From NCBI GenBank assembly GCA_903819815.1, contig CAIJFC010000064.1, forward strand, positions 1-8,552: DNA of 8,552 bases, read 5' to 3'. This document shows, in pieces, positions 1 through 6,962 of the stretch. The translations under genes and the position numbers were made by a program. Source of the stretch: an uncultured Bacteroidota bacterium. Lineage in GTDB: Bacteria; Bacteroidota; Bacteroidia; Flavobacteriales; Flavobacteriaceae. The notes under the pieces are model-generated. The model was not told the origin of the DNA. It saw nothing but the letters and a program-made list of their open reading frames with translations, and made no database searches. The first letter of the stretch is position 1, and the number at the start of each line of letters is the position of its first letter.

Positions 1-1894
1 CGCCTTCCTCGTAACCTACGTATCCTGGAGGCGCTCCAACTAATCTTGAAATTGCAAATTTTTCCATGTATTCGCTCATGTCAATTCTGATTAACGCCTC
101 TTCAGAATCGAATAATTCTTTTGCTAAAACTTTTGCTAATTGGGTTTTACCAACCCCAGTTTGTCCTAGGAAAATAAAAGAACCAATTGGTCGGTTTGGA
201 TCTTTCAATCCGGCACGATTTCGTTGAATAGAACGAGCAATTTTTAGAACCGCTTCATTTTGTCCAACTACCTTATTTTGAATAAGTTCAGGTAGTATAG
301 CTAATTTATTACTTTCAGTCTGAGCAATACGATTTACAGGGATTCCAGTCATCATAGAAACGACATCGGCAACATTGTCTTCAGTTACTAAAATACGATT
401 GTTTTTAGCCTCTTTTTCCCATTCTTCTTGTGCTACGGCTAAATCTTTTTCGATTCGTTTTTCATCATCACGAAGTTTAGCAGCTTCCTCGTATTTCTGT
501 CTTTTTACCACAGAATTTTTAAGTTCGCGTACTTCTTCCAATTGACGTTCAAAATCTAAAATTTGTTTTGGCACATCAATATTGGTAATGTGAACTCTTG
601 AACCTGCTTCATCTAAAGCATCAATAGCTTTGTCTGGAAGAAACCGCTCGGACATGTATCGGTTGGTTAATTTCACGCACGCTTCAATAGCCTCGTCTGT
701 ATAGGTTACATTATGATGGTCTTCGTATTTATTTTTGATATTATTCAAAATGGTAATCGTTTCCTCTACCGATGTTGGTTCAACAATTATCTTTTGGAAA
801 CGACGTTCTAAGGCGCCATCTTTTTCAATATATTGACGGTATTCATCTAAAGTTGTAGCTCCTATACATTGTATTTCGCCACGAGCTAACGCTGGTTTAA
901 ACATGTTGGATGCATCTAATGAACCTGTTGCTCCTCCAGCACCTACTATGGTGTGAATTTCATCTATAAAAAGTATGATATCGTCATTTTTTTCCAGTTC
1001 ATTCATCACCGCTTTCATTCGCTCTTCGAATTGTCCACGGTATTTTGTTCCCGCTACAAGACTAGCTAAATCAAGAGTTACAACCCGTTTATTGAATAAA
1101 ATACGAGATACTTTCTTTTGGATAATTCGCAAAGCTAAACCTTCTGCAATAGCGGATTTACCCACTCCAGGTTCACCAATTAGTAATGGGTTGTTCTTTT
1201 TACGACGGCTTAATATCTGAGAAACCCTTTCAATTTCTTTTTCACGTCCCACAACAGGGTCTAATTTTCCTTCTTCAGCAAGTTCGGTCAAATCGCGACC
1301 AAAGTTATCTAAAACAGGAGTTTTCGACTTTTTATTTGACTTATTAGCAGGATTATTAAAATTGTCACCTTTGAGGCTGTCATCTTGTCCTGAATCGTCA
1401 TTGTAAGACTCTGCTCTTGGCAAATTCTCCAAAAATTCGTCTTCGGTGTTATTCGGTGTCATGTTTAAATATTGTTCTTTGGTAGTATCGTAGTCGATTT
1501 TTAATTTGTTAAGTAGTTTTGTTGTTGGATCATTTTCGTTTCTTAAAATGCATAAAAGTAGGTGAGCGGTACTAATTGTAGTGCTCTGAAATACTTTAGC
1601 TTCCAGAAAAGTGGTCTTTAAAGCACGTTCAGCTTGACGAGTTAGATGTAAATTTTTCTTATCTAAACCAATTTCTGTAGTAGGATTAGCAGGACTTAGA
1701 ATTTCTACTTTTCTGCGTAAAAAATCCAAATCAACAGATAAATGGTTTAAAATATCAATTGCCGTTCCGTTTCCATCCCTCAAAATTCCAAGCATAAGAT
1801 GCTCTGTACCAATGAAGTCATGCCCCAAACGAAAGGCCTCTTCTTTGCTATAGGTTATTACATCTTTAACTCTTGGTGAAAAATTATCATCCAT
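1..1894 (-). CDS. clpC: ATP-dependent Clp protease ATP-binding subunit ClpC (partial, C-terminus beyond the window)
   Basis: This is a Hsp100/ClpC AAA+ unfoldase, a family that unfolds proteins and feeds them to the ClpP protease in the cytoplasm. I translated it from the reverse strand. The start ATG at 1894-1892 gives MDDNFSPRVKDVI, and about 631 codons lie in the window with no stop, so the gene runs off the left edge. Two Clp-N repeats occupy about residues 3-67 and 78-145. A polar, Asn/Lys/Asp-rich linker (about 150-195) follows. AAA+ domain D1 has Walker A GEPGVGKS (240-247), pore loop KYRGQFEER (Tyr285), Walker B ILFIDE (Asp311-Glu312) and arginine finger LERRF (about 362-366). The middle region carries a UVR-like segment, KYEEAAKLRDDEK (from Tyr468), which distinguishes ClpC from ClpB. 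Domain D2 begins with Walker A GQTGVGKT (577-584) and reaches the GYVG pore loop at the edge. Gln578 replaces the usual Pro. The rest of D2 is not visible. It is divergent from gyrA. The identification is firm. Confidence 0.97.
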   Translation of the reverse strand, partial: MDDNFSPRVKDVITYSKEEAFRLGHDFIGTEHLMLGILRDGNGTAIDILNHLSVDLDFLRRKVEILSPANPTTEIGLDKKNLHLTRQAERALKTTFLEAKVFQSTTISTAHLLLCILRNENDPTTKLLNKLKIDYDTTKEQYLNMTPNNTEDEFLENLPRAESYNDDSGQDDSLKGDNFNNPANKSNKKSKTPVLDNFGRDLTELAEEGKLDPVVGREKEIERVSQILSRRKKNNPLLIGEPGVGKSAIAEGLALRIIQKKVSRILFNKRVVTLDLASLVAGTKYRGQFEERMKAVMNELEKNDDIILFIDEIHTIVGAGGATGSLDASNMFKPALARGEIQCIGATTLDEYRQYIEKDGALERRFQKIIVEPTSVEETITILNNIKNKYEDHHNVTYTDEAIEACVKLTNRYMSERFLPDKAIDALDEAGSRVHITNIDVPKQILDFERQLEEVRELKNSVVKRQKYEEAAKLRDDEKRIEKDLAVAQEEWEKEAKNNRILVTEDNVADVVSMMTGIPVNRIAQTESNKLAILPELIQNKVVGQNEAVLKIARSIQRNRAGLKDPNRPIGSFIFLGQTGVGKTQLAKVLAKELFDSEEALIRIDMSEYMEKFAISRLVGAPPGYVGYEEG

Positions 1895-2158
1895 ATATTT
1901 CGTATTACTTATTGTAAATTTAGTAAATTTTTATCATAAAATCAAAAACCGTACCTACTATGAAAGTAGATAGCTAATTGACAAAAAAATATCTAATTTA
2001 AAAAGAATTTCGATTAAATAATTTATTAACTAAATTACCTATAAAATTTGTTAATAAATCATTGAAATTAGTACTTTAAAATGTAAATAAAATAGTTTAA
2101 AAAGACTATATTAGCAAGATTTTTAATTCAAAAATAATTTTTAATTTAACTATATAAT
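1895..2158. other. AT-rich divergent spacer between clpC and gyrA
   Basis: This 264-base stretch holds no credible open reading frame and must contain the promoters of both divergent genes. Only the clpC candidate is reasonably convincing. For gyrA, a TTG at 2048-2050 is followed by TACTTTAA at 2072, and a TTG at 2062-2064 is followed by TAAATAAA at 2084. Both have acceptable spacing but poor -7 matches. TAAAATTTG at 2042-2050 resembles the -7 motif with one extra base and no good upstream TTG. I see no structured RNA, riboswitch or strong hairpin. Confidence 0.6.
1915..1948 (-). promoter_or_regulatory. Candidate Bacteroidetes-type promoter of clpC
   Basis: Reading the minus strand, a TTG (complement of 1943-1945, inside a TTTTTG run) is followed after 20 bases by TAAATTTA (1922-1915). 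The primary-sigma consensus described for Flavobacterium is TTG, 17-23 bases, TAnnTTTG, so the match lacks only the final G. It would put transcription start close to the clpC ATG, leaving a short leader. The octamer is its own reverse complement and the region is AT-rich, so a chance match is possible. I see no inverted repeat resembling a CtsR or HrcA operator. Confidence 0.4.
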
Positions 2159-4792
2159 ATGTCTGACGGAGAAAAGTTAATCCCTATTAACATTGAAGAT
2201 GAAATGAAATCAGCCTACATCGATTATTCGATGTCGGTAATTGTATCACGAGCACTTCCTGATGTTAGAGACGGTTTGAAACCAGTGCATCGAAGAGTAC
2301 TTTATGGAATGTATGATTTAGGAGTTTTTTCAAATAAAGCCCATAAAAAATCCGCAAGAATTGTTGGAGAAGTTTTAGGAAAGTATCATCCTCACGGAGA
2401 TACTTCTGTATATGACGCCATGGTTCGTATGGCTCAAGAATGGAGCATGCGTTATTTATTAATTGATGGTCAAGGTAACTTTGGCTCTGTTGATGGTGAT
2501 AGCCCTGCAGCTATGCGTTATACTGAGGCTAGAATGCGAAAGATTTCGGAAGAAATTATGGCGGATATCGAAAAAGAAACCGTTGATTTTCAATTGAATT
2601 TTGACGATACTTTGTATGAGCCAAAAGTAATGCCAACAAAAGTTCCTACCTTATTAATTAATGGAGCTACCGGAATTGCAGTAGGTATGGCTACCAATAT
2701 GCCTCCGCACAATTTAACGGAAGTTATTAATGGAACTCTAGCTTATTTAGATAACGAAGAAATTGAAATTGACGAATTGATGAATCATATTAAAGCTCCA
2801 GATTTTCCAACTGGAGGAATTATTTATGGTTATGAAGGAGTTCGAGAAGCATTCAAAACGGGTAGAGGTAGAATTGTAATGAGAGCTAAAGTTAACTTTG
2901 AAGAAGTTGACGGAAGAGAATCAATTATAGTTACAGAAATTCCGTACCAAGTGAATAAGGCTGAAATGATTAAAAAAACAGCCGATTTAGTAAATGATAA
3001 GAAAATTGAAGGCATAGCTAATATTCGAGATGAATCGGATAGAAACGGTATGCGTATCGTATATATACTTAAGAGAGACGCTACACCAAACGTAGTTTTG
3101 AACACGTTGTATAAATTTACTCAATTACAATCTTCCTTTAGTGTAAACAATATTGCCTTGGTAAAAGGTCGTCCTCAAATGTTGAATTTGAAGGATATGA
3201 TTCATTATTTCATCGAGCACCGTCACGATGTTGTGGTTCGAAGAACACAATTTGAATTAAGAAAAGCGGAAGAGAGAGCCCATATTTTAGAAGGGTTAAT
3301 TATTGCCTCTGATAATATTGACGAGGTAATTGCTTTAATTCGTGGTTCTAAAAATACGGACGAAGCTAGAGAAAAATTAGTTGAAAGATTTAATTTATCC
3401 GATATCCAATCTCGTGCTATTGTTGAAATGCGTTTACGCCAATTGACTGGCCTTGAGCAAGACAAACTAAGAGCTGAATTTGAAGAATTAATGAAATTAA
3501 TAGAGCATTTAAAAGCTTTATTAGCAGATGTTAATTTGAGAACAGAAGTTATCAAAGAGGAGTTAATTGAAATTCGCGATAAATATGGAGACGCCCGTCG
3601 TTCAACTATTGAATATTCTGGTGGTGACGTAAGTATTGAAGATTTAATTGCAGATGAAAATGTGGTAATTACAATTTCTCATGCGGGTTACATTAAACGT
3701 ACGAATTTAACGGAATACAAAACTCAGAATAGAGGTGGAGTGGGTCAAAAAAGTGCAGGAACAAGAGATTTAGATTTCTTAGAACACCTATTTGTGGCAA
3801 CAAATCATCAATACATGATGTTCTTTACTCAAAAAGGAAAATGTTTCTGGATGCGTGTTTATGAAATTCCTGAAGGAAGTAAAACGGCAAAAGGACGTGC
3901 ATTGCAAAACTTAATTAACATTGAAAGTGATGATAAAGTAAAAGCATTCATTTGTACACAAGACCTTAAAGATAAAGATTACACCACTAGTCATAACCTA
4001 ATCATGGTGACTAAGAAAGGCCAGGTTAAGAAAACATCATTAGACAAATATTCTAAACCTCGTGTAAACGGAGTTGCGGCAATTACTATTAAAGACGGTG
4101 ATGAATTATTAGCGGCTCAATTAACCGATGGAAATAGCCAAATTATGATCGCTGTGAAGTCGGGTAAAATGGTTCGTTTTGAAGAAAGTAAAACGCGTCC
4201 AATGGGAAGAACGGCTTCTGGAGTTCGTGGAATTACCCTGAAAGACGAGTCCGATGAAGTTATTGGAATGGTATCAGTAAATGACATGGAAAGTGAAATT
4301 CTTGTGGTTGCTGAAAATGGGTACGGAAAACGCTCTAGTATTGAAGAATATAGAATTACCAATCGTGGAGGAAAAGGAGTTAAAACCCTTAATATTACTG
4401 AAAAAACAGGTAAATTAATTTCTATAAATTCAGTTACAGATGCTGATGACTTGATGATTATCAATAAATCAGGGTTAACAATTAGAATGGCTGTTGAAGA
4501 TTTAAGAGTAATGGGTAGAGCAACGCAAGGAGTTAAACTTATTAATATTAAAGAAAACGATTCCATTGCTGCGGTAACTAAAGTTATGAAAGACGATGTG
4601 GAAGAAGTAGTGGTTGATGAAGATGGAAATGTAATTGAAGCAGCTGCAATAGAAAGAGTAAAACCGGTTTTAGAAGTTCTTGAAGACGACGGAGTTGCAG
4701 ATGACGATGATGACGATGACGACGAAGTTGTTGAAGACGAGGACGAAGACGAAGATTCAGATGATGACTCTGATGATGAAAACGAAGATTAA
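2159..4792 (+). CDS. gyrA: DNA gyrase subunit A
   Basis: GyrA is the DNA-cleaving subunit of gyrase, which pairs with GyrB to introduce negative supercoils using ATP. The 877-residue product is full length. The N-terminal winged-helix domain includes KPVHRRVLYGM (41-51), the quinolone-determining segment HPHGDTSVYD (77-86) and the catalytic tyrosine Tyr121 after Arg120 in AAMRYTEARM. Ile173 in NGATGIAVGMATN corresponds to the DNA-bending isoleucine of the tower. The C-terminal beta-pinwheel shows six blade signatures: QNRGGVG (523-529, GyrA-box position), SKTAKGRA (574-581), PRVNGV (634-639), MGRTASGV (682-689), TNRGGKG (734-740) and MGRATQGV (785-792). These support GyrA rather than ParC. 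The protein ends in a strongly acidic tail (about 839-877). Thr82 and Asp86, equivalent to E. coli Ser83 and Asp87, are quinolone-binding-type residues, so no classical resistance change is visible. The start gives the expected MSDGEKLIPINIEDEM. gyrB is not in the window. A TPR gene follows after 20 bases. Confidence 0.98.
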   Translation: MSDGEKLIPINIEDEMKSAYIDYSMSVIVSRALPDVRDGLKPVHRRVLYGMYDLGVFSNKAHKKSARIVGEVLGKYHPHGDTSVYDAMVRMAQEWSMRYLLIDGQGNFGSVDGDSPAAMRYTEARMRKISEEIMADIEKETVDFQLNFDDTLYEPKVMPTKVPTLLINGATGIAVGMATNMPPHNLTEVINGTLAYLDNEEIEIDELMNHIKAPDFPTGGIIYGYEGVREAFKTGRGRIVMRAKVNFEEVDGRESIIVTEIPYQVNKAEMIKKTADLVNDKKIEGIANIRDESDRNGMRIVYILKRDATPNVVLNTLYKFTQLQSSFSVNNIALVKGRPQMLNLKDMIHYFIEHRHDVVVRRTQFELRKAEERAHILEGLIIASDNIDEVIALIRGSKNTDEAREKLVERFNLSDIQSRAIVEMRLRQLTGLEQDKLRAEFEELMKLIEHLKALLADVNLRTEVIKEELIEIRDKYGDARRSTIEYSGGDVSIEDLIADENVVITISHAGYIKRTNLTEYKTQNRGGVGQKSAGTRDLDFLEHLFVATNHQYMMFFTQKGKCFWMRVYEIPEGSKTAKGRALQNLINIESDDKVKAFICTQDLKDKDYTTSHNLIMVTKKGQVKKTSLDKYSKPRVNGVAAITIKDGDELLAAQLTDGNSQIMIAVKSGKMVRFEESKTRPMGRTASGVRGITLKDESDEVIGMVSVNDMESEILVVAENGYGKRSSIEEYRITNRGGKGVKTLNITEKTGKLISINSVTDADDLMIINKSGLTIRMAVEDLRVMGRATQGVKLINIKENDSIAAVTKVMKDDVEEVVVDEDGNVIEAAAIERVKPVLEVLEDDGVADDDDDDDDEVVEDEDEDEDSDDDSDDENED
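4673..4789 (+). repeat. Low-complexity GAY/GAR tract encoding the GyrA acidic tail
   Basis: The last 39 codons of gyrA are mostly GAT, GAC, GAA and GAG. They include eight consecutive Asp codons (residues 848-855), an alternating Glu/Asp stretch (858-865) and a final Ser/Asp/Glu section. The DNA is a near-repeat of GATGAC units and so could change length by slippage. In E. coli GyrA, the acidic C-terminal tail is known to modulate DNA wrapping by the pinwheel. Here the tail is longer and more homogeneous than the E. coli one, and an equivalent role is inferred. Confidence 0.8.
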
Positions 4793-4812
4793 TTAATTTA
4801 AAATTTACAAAA

Positions 4813-6147
4813 ATGAAAAGTAAAGTTGTATTACTTGTAGCATCAATTGTATTTTCAACAACTGCATTTGCTCAAAAGGAGGAGTTAAAAACATTAAAGA
4901 AAATATACGCAAAAGAGAAAATCTCTGATTCCGATATGGAACTTTATAAAACTACCTTAACAGCTGCAGAACCTTTAGTTGCTGGATCTAACGAGGATGA
5001 TAAAGTTTATTTTGCTTACTATAAAGGGGTTGCTCCGATCTTAGAATTAACATCGGCACTATTGAATCCTGAGAAAAACGCTGATCCTATGTTGTCTTCA
5101 AAGATCTTATCTGTAGACAAAGTAAATCAATTTGTTGCTGTTGCAAATGAGACTAGGGCGTATGAGAAAAAAACGGGTAAAGAAGTTTATACTAAAGAGA
5201 TTAACCAAAAAGTAATTTTTTTAAAGTCAATTATGGTAAATTATGCGGTAGCTTTATCAAATATTCCTAATTTTAAAGATGCGTCTATTGTATTAGCTGC
5301 AATTTATTATTTAGATAATAATGATTTAGAGAAATTGTATTATGCTGCTAATTACGCTGTAAACTCTAAAGATTATAATTTATCGTTAACTTATTATCAA
5401 TTACTTAAAGATAAGAATTATACTGGTGAAGGGGAAGCTTTTTATGCACTTAATATAAAAACTCAAAAAGAGGAATCGTTCAATACTAAAGCAGAAAGAG
5501 ATTTATTTATTAAAGCGAAGACACATGAAAAACCACGTGACGAAAAATTAGCTTCTAAAAGACCAGAAATTTTTAAAAATATAGCTTTAATATACGTTGA
5601 ATTAGGAAAATCTGCCGAAGCAAAAGCTGCAATTCAAGAAGCTCGTAAAGAAAATCCCAATGATGTTGCTTTAATCCTAACTGAAGCAGATTTATTTTTA
5701 AAAGAAAAAGACATGGTTTCTTACAAAAGATTAATTGTAGAAGCTTTAGAAAAGAATCCAAGTAATGCTGATTTAGTCTTTAACCTAGGTGTAATTAGTT
5801 ATAATAATAAAGAATTAGTTGATGCTGAAAAATATTATTTAAAAGCAATTGAAGTAGATCCTAACTATATCAATGCTTATTTAAATCTTGCTATTTTAAA
5901 ATTAGATGCTGAAAAGATATTAATTGAAAAAATGAATAAACTAGGGACTTCAGCTCCAGAAATGAAAAAATACGATGTCTTTAAAAAACAAAGAGAAGAC
6001 GTTTATAAAAGCGCTATTCCTTACTTAAAAAAGGTAACTGAATTAGATTCTGAAAATATAGAAGCAATAAAAACATTAATAGGTGTATATAATGCTCTTG
6101 AAATGTTTGACGAAGCTAAAGTTTTAAAAGCACAGTTGAAAAAATAA
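4813..6147 (+). CDS. Exported tetratricopeptide-repeat protein
   Basis: This 444-residue protein has a clear Sec signal peptide: Lys-containing start MKSKVV, a hydrophobic core, and a signal peptidase I site AFA|Q after residue 20. There is no lipobox Cys, so the mature protein is predicted to be soluble in the periplasm. The first half (about 21-245) is helical and lacks obvious TPR consensus. TPR-like units follow: from RPEIFKNIALIYVELGK (about 250-283), a degenerate unit (about 284-316), the best unit, DLVFNLGVISYNNKELVDAE, with its helix B ending AIEVDP (about 317-350), its partner NYINAYLNLAILK, and a last one near 405-440. TPRs mediate protein binding, and I see no enzymatic motif. The ATG lies 20 bases after the gyrA stop in an A-rich context with no visible promoter, so co-transcription with gyrA is likely. 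A terminator follows directly. Its partner and process are unknown. Confidence 0.9.
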   Translation: MKSKVVLLVASIVFSTTAFAQKEELKTLKKIYAKEKISDSDMELYKTTLTAAEPLVAGSNEDDKVYFAYYKGVAPILELTSALLNPEKNADPMLSSKILSVDKVNQFVAVANETRAYEKKTGKEVYTKEINQKVIFLKSIMVNYAVALSNIPNFKDASIVLAAIYYLDNNDLEKLYYAANYAVNSKDYNLSLTYYQLLKDKNYTGEGEAFYALNIKTQKEESFNTKAERDLFIKAKTHEKPRDEKLASKRPEIFKNIALIYVELGKSAEAKAAIQEARKENPNDVALILTEADLFLKEKDMVSYKRLIVEALEKNPSNADLVFNLGVISYNNKELVDAEKYYLKAIEVDPNYINAYLNLAILKLDAEKILIEKMNKLGTSAPEMKKYDVFKKQREDVYKSAIPYLKKVTELDSENIEAIKTLIGVYNALEMFDEAKVLKAQLKK

Positions 6148-6164
6148 TTTTCATTAAATGCATT

Positions 6165-6196
6165 AAAAATCCCGACTTACAAGGTCGGGTTTTTTT
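6165..6196. terminator. Bidirectional intrinsic terminator between convergent operons
   Basis: CCCGAC (6171-6176) pairs perfectly with GTCGGG (6184-6189), with possible extra pairing TT/AG inside and a tiny loop. The stem is flanked by AAAAA (6165-6169) on the left and seven T residues (6190-6196) on the right, so either strand reads as hairpin plus U-tract. It sits 23 bases after the TPR gene stop. The plus-strand T-run overlaps the stop codon of the opposing NlpC/P60 gene (6197-6195), so the minus-strand hairpin begins almost at that stop. Confidence 0.88.
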
Positions 6197-6956
6197 ATAT
6201 GATTTTTTTGATGACTCTTAATTTATGTGTATGCCTATTGGTTTCGGCATTGTAAATCCCCAAATGATCAATCCGGTCAATTCTAACTTTTCCACTAGCG
6301 TGAATAATATAATTGTTTTCCATGATTATTCCCACGTGAATGATGTTTCCTTCCTCATTATCAAAAAAGGCCAAATCTCCAGGCTCACTTTCTTCTATAA
6401 AGCTCAATGGAACACCCTGCGAAGCTTGTTGTGAGGCATCTCGCAAAAGCGGGTACCCATTTAACTTATAAACCATTTGCGTGAAACCGGAACAATCGAT
6501 ACCGAAAGGTGTTTTCCCACCCCATAAATAGGGAGCGTTCAAATACATAAATGCTGTTTTTATCAATTCTGATTTGGGTTTTATCCCACTAATTTTAGCA
6601 CCTTCAAAATCATAATGAGATTTATTGATATTAGAATCATCTAAAAAAGATAGTGCTGCACCTAGCGGAATAGGCATCATGAAATTAGTATCACCGGTTA
6701 TATAATCAATTAAATCCCCGTTTAATATTATTTCTTTAGCCGACAAAGTTTTATAATCGTCTTTTGAAATTGGTTGAAATTGTTTGGTGTCTATCCAACC
6801 TTCATAATCATCAAATTGTAATTTGATTTTGGTCCATTGTTTCAGCTTTTCAATTACTTCAAAATGTTCACCAAACAACACTTGCGAAACTATTTCACTT
6901 CGGTCGTTAGGTTCTATTCTTAAAGGAATAATCGCTAAATTACAAATGCCAAACAT
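6195..6956 (-). CDS. NlpC/P60 (C40) family peptidase, YkfC-like, with N-terminal SH3-like domain
   Basis: This 253-residue protein is a predicted cysteine peptidase of murein stem peptides. An SH3-like domain lies at about residues 5-65 (PLRIEPNDRSEIVSQVLFGE, then KQWTKIKLQFDDYEGWI). A linker with a second, degenerate SH3-like stretch (about 70-125) follows, then the NlpC/P60 domain (about 130-253). Catalytic residues are Cys155 in GIDCSGFTQMVY, His207 in IIHVGIIM and His219 in IIHASG. The 52 and 12 residue spacings and the final histidine closely match Bacillus cereus YkfC, a gamma-D-glutamyl-L-diamino acid endopeptidase (dipeptidyl-peptidase VI) that acts on free murein peptides. No signal peptide or lipobox is visible, so a cytoplasmic recycling role is more likely than wall hydrolysis; this is inferred. 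The ATG lies 6 bases after the thiolase stop, indicating translation from a shared mRNA. Substrate specificity cannot be read from sequence alone. Confidence 0.93.
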   Translation of the reverse strand: MFGICNLAIIPLRIEPNDRSEIVSQVLFGEHFEVIEKLKQWTKIKLQFDDYEGWIDTKQFQPISKDDYKTLSAKEIILNGDLIDYITGDTNFMMPIPLGAALSFLDDSNINKSHYDFEGAKISGIKPKSELIKTAFMYLNAPYLWGGKTPFGIDCSGFTQMVYKLNGYPLLRDASQQASQGVPLSFIEESEPGDLAFFDNEEGNIIHVGIIMENNYIIHASGKVRIDRIDHLGIYNAETNRHTHKLRVIKKII

Positions 6957-6962
6957 ATTTAA

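Noticed and set aside
975..1220. Plus-strand open frame of 81 codons inside clpC
   Set aside because: It lies antisense to the D1 ATPase domain of clpC, whose coding frame is certain from its motifs. The translated product has no recognisable features.
2129..2136. CAAAAATA, a TAnnTTTG match on the minus strand, as a clpC promoter
   Set aside because: It lies over 230 bases from the clpC start, next to the gyrA ATG, and has no TTG partner at the required distance.
4117..4566. Minus-strand open frame of 149 codons inside gyrA
   Set aside because: It is the complement of the well-conserved GyrA pinwheel and its product shows only Ile/Ser/Leu-rich composition typical of antisense shadows. The other minus-strand frames in gyrA were rejected for the same reason.
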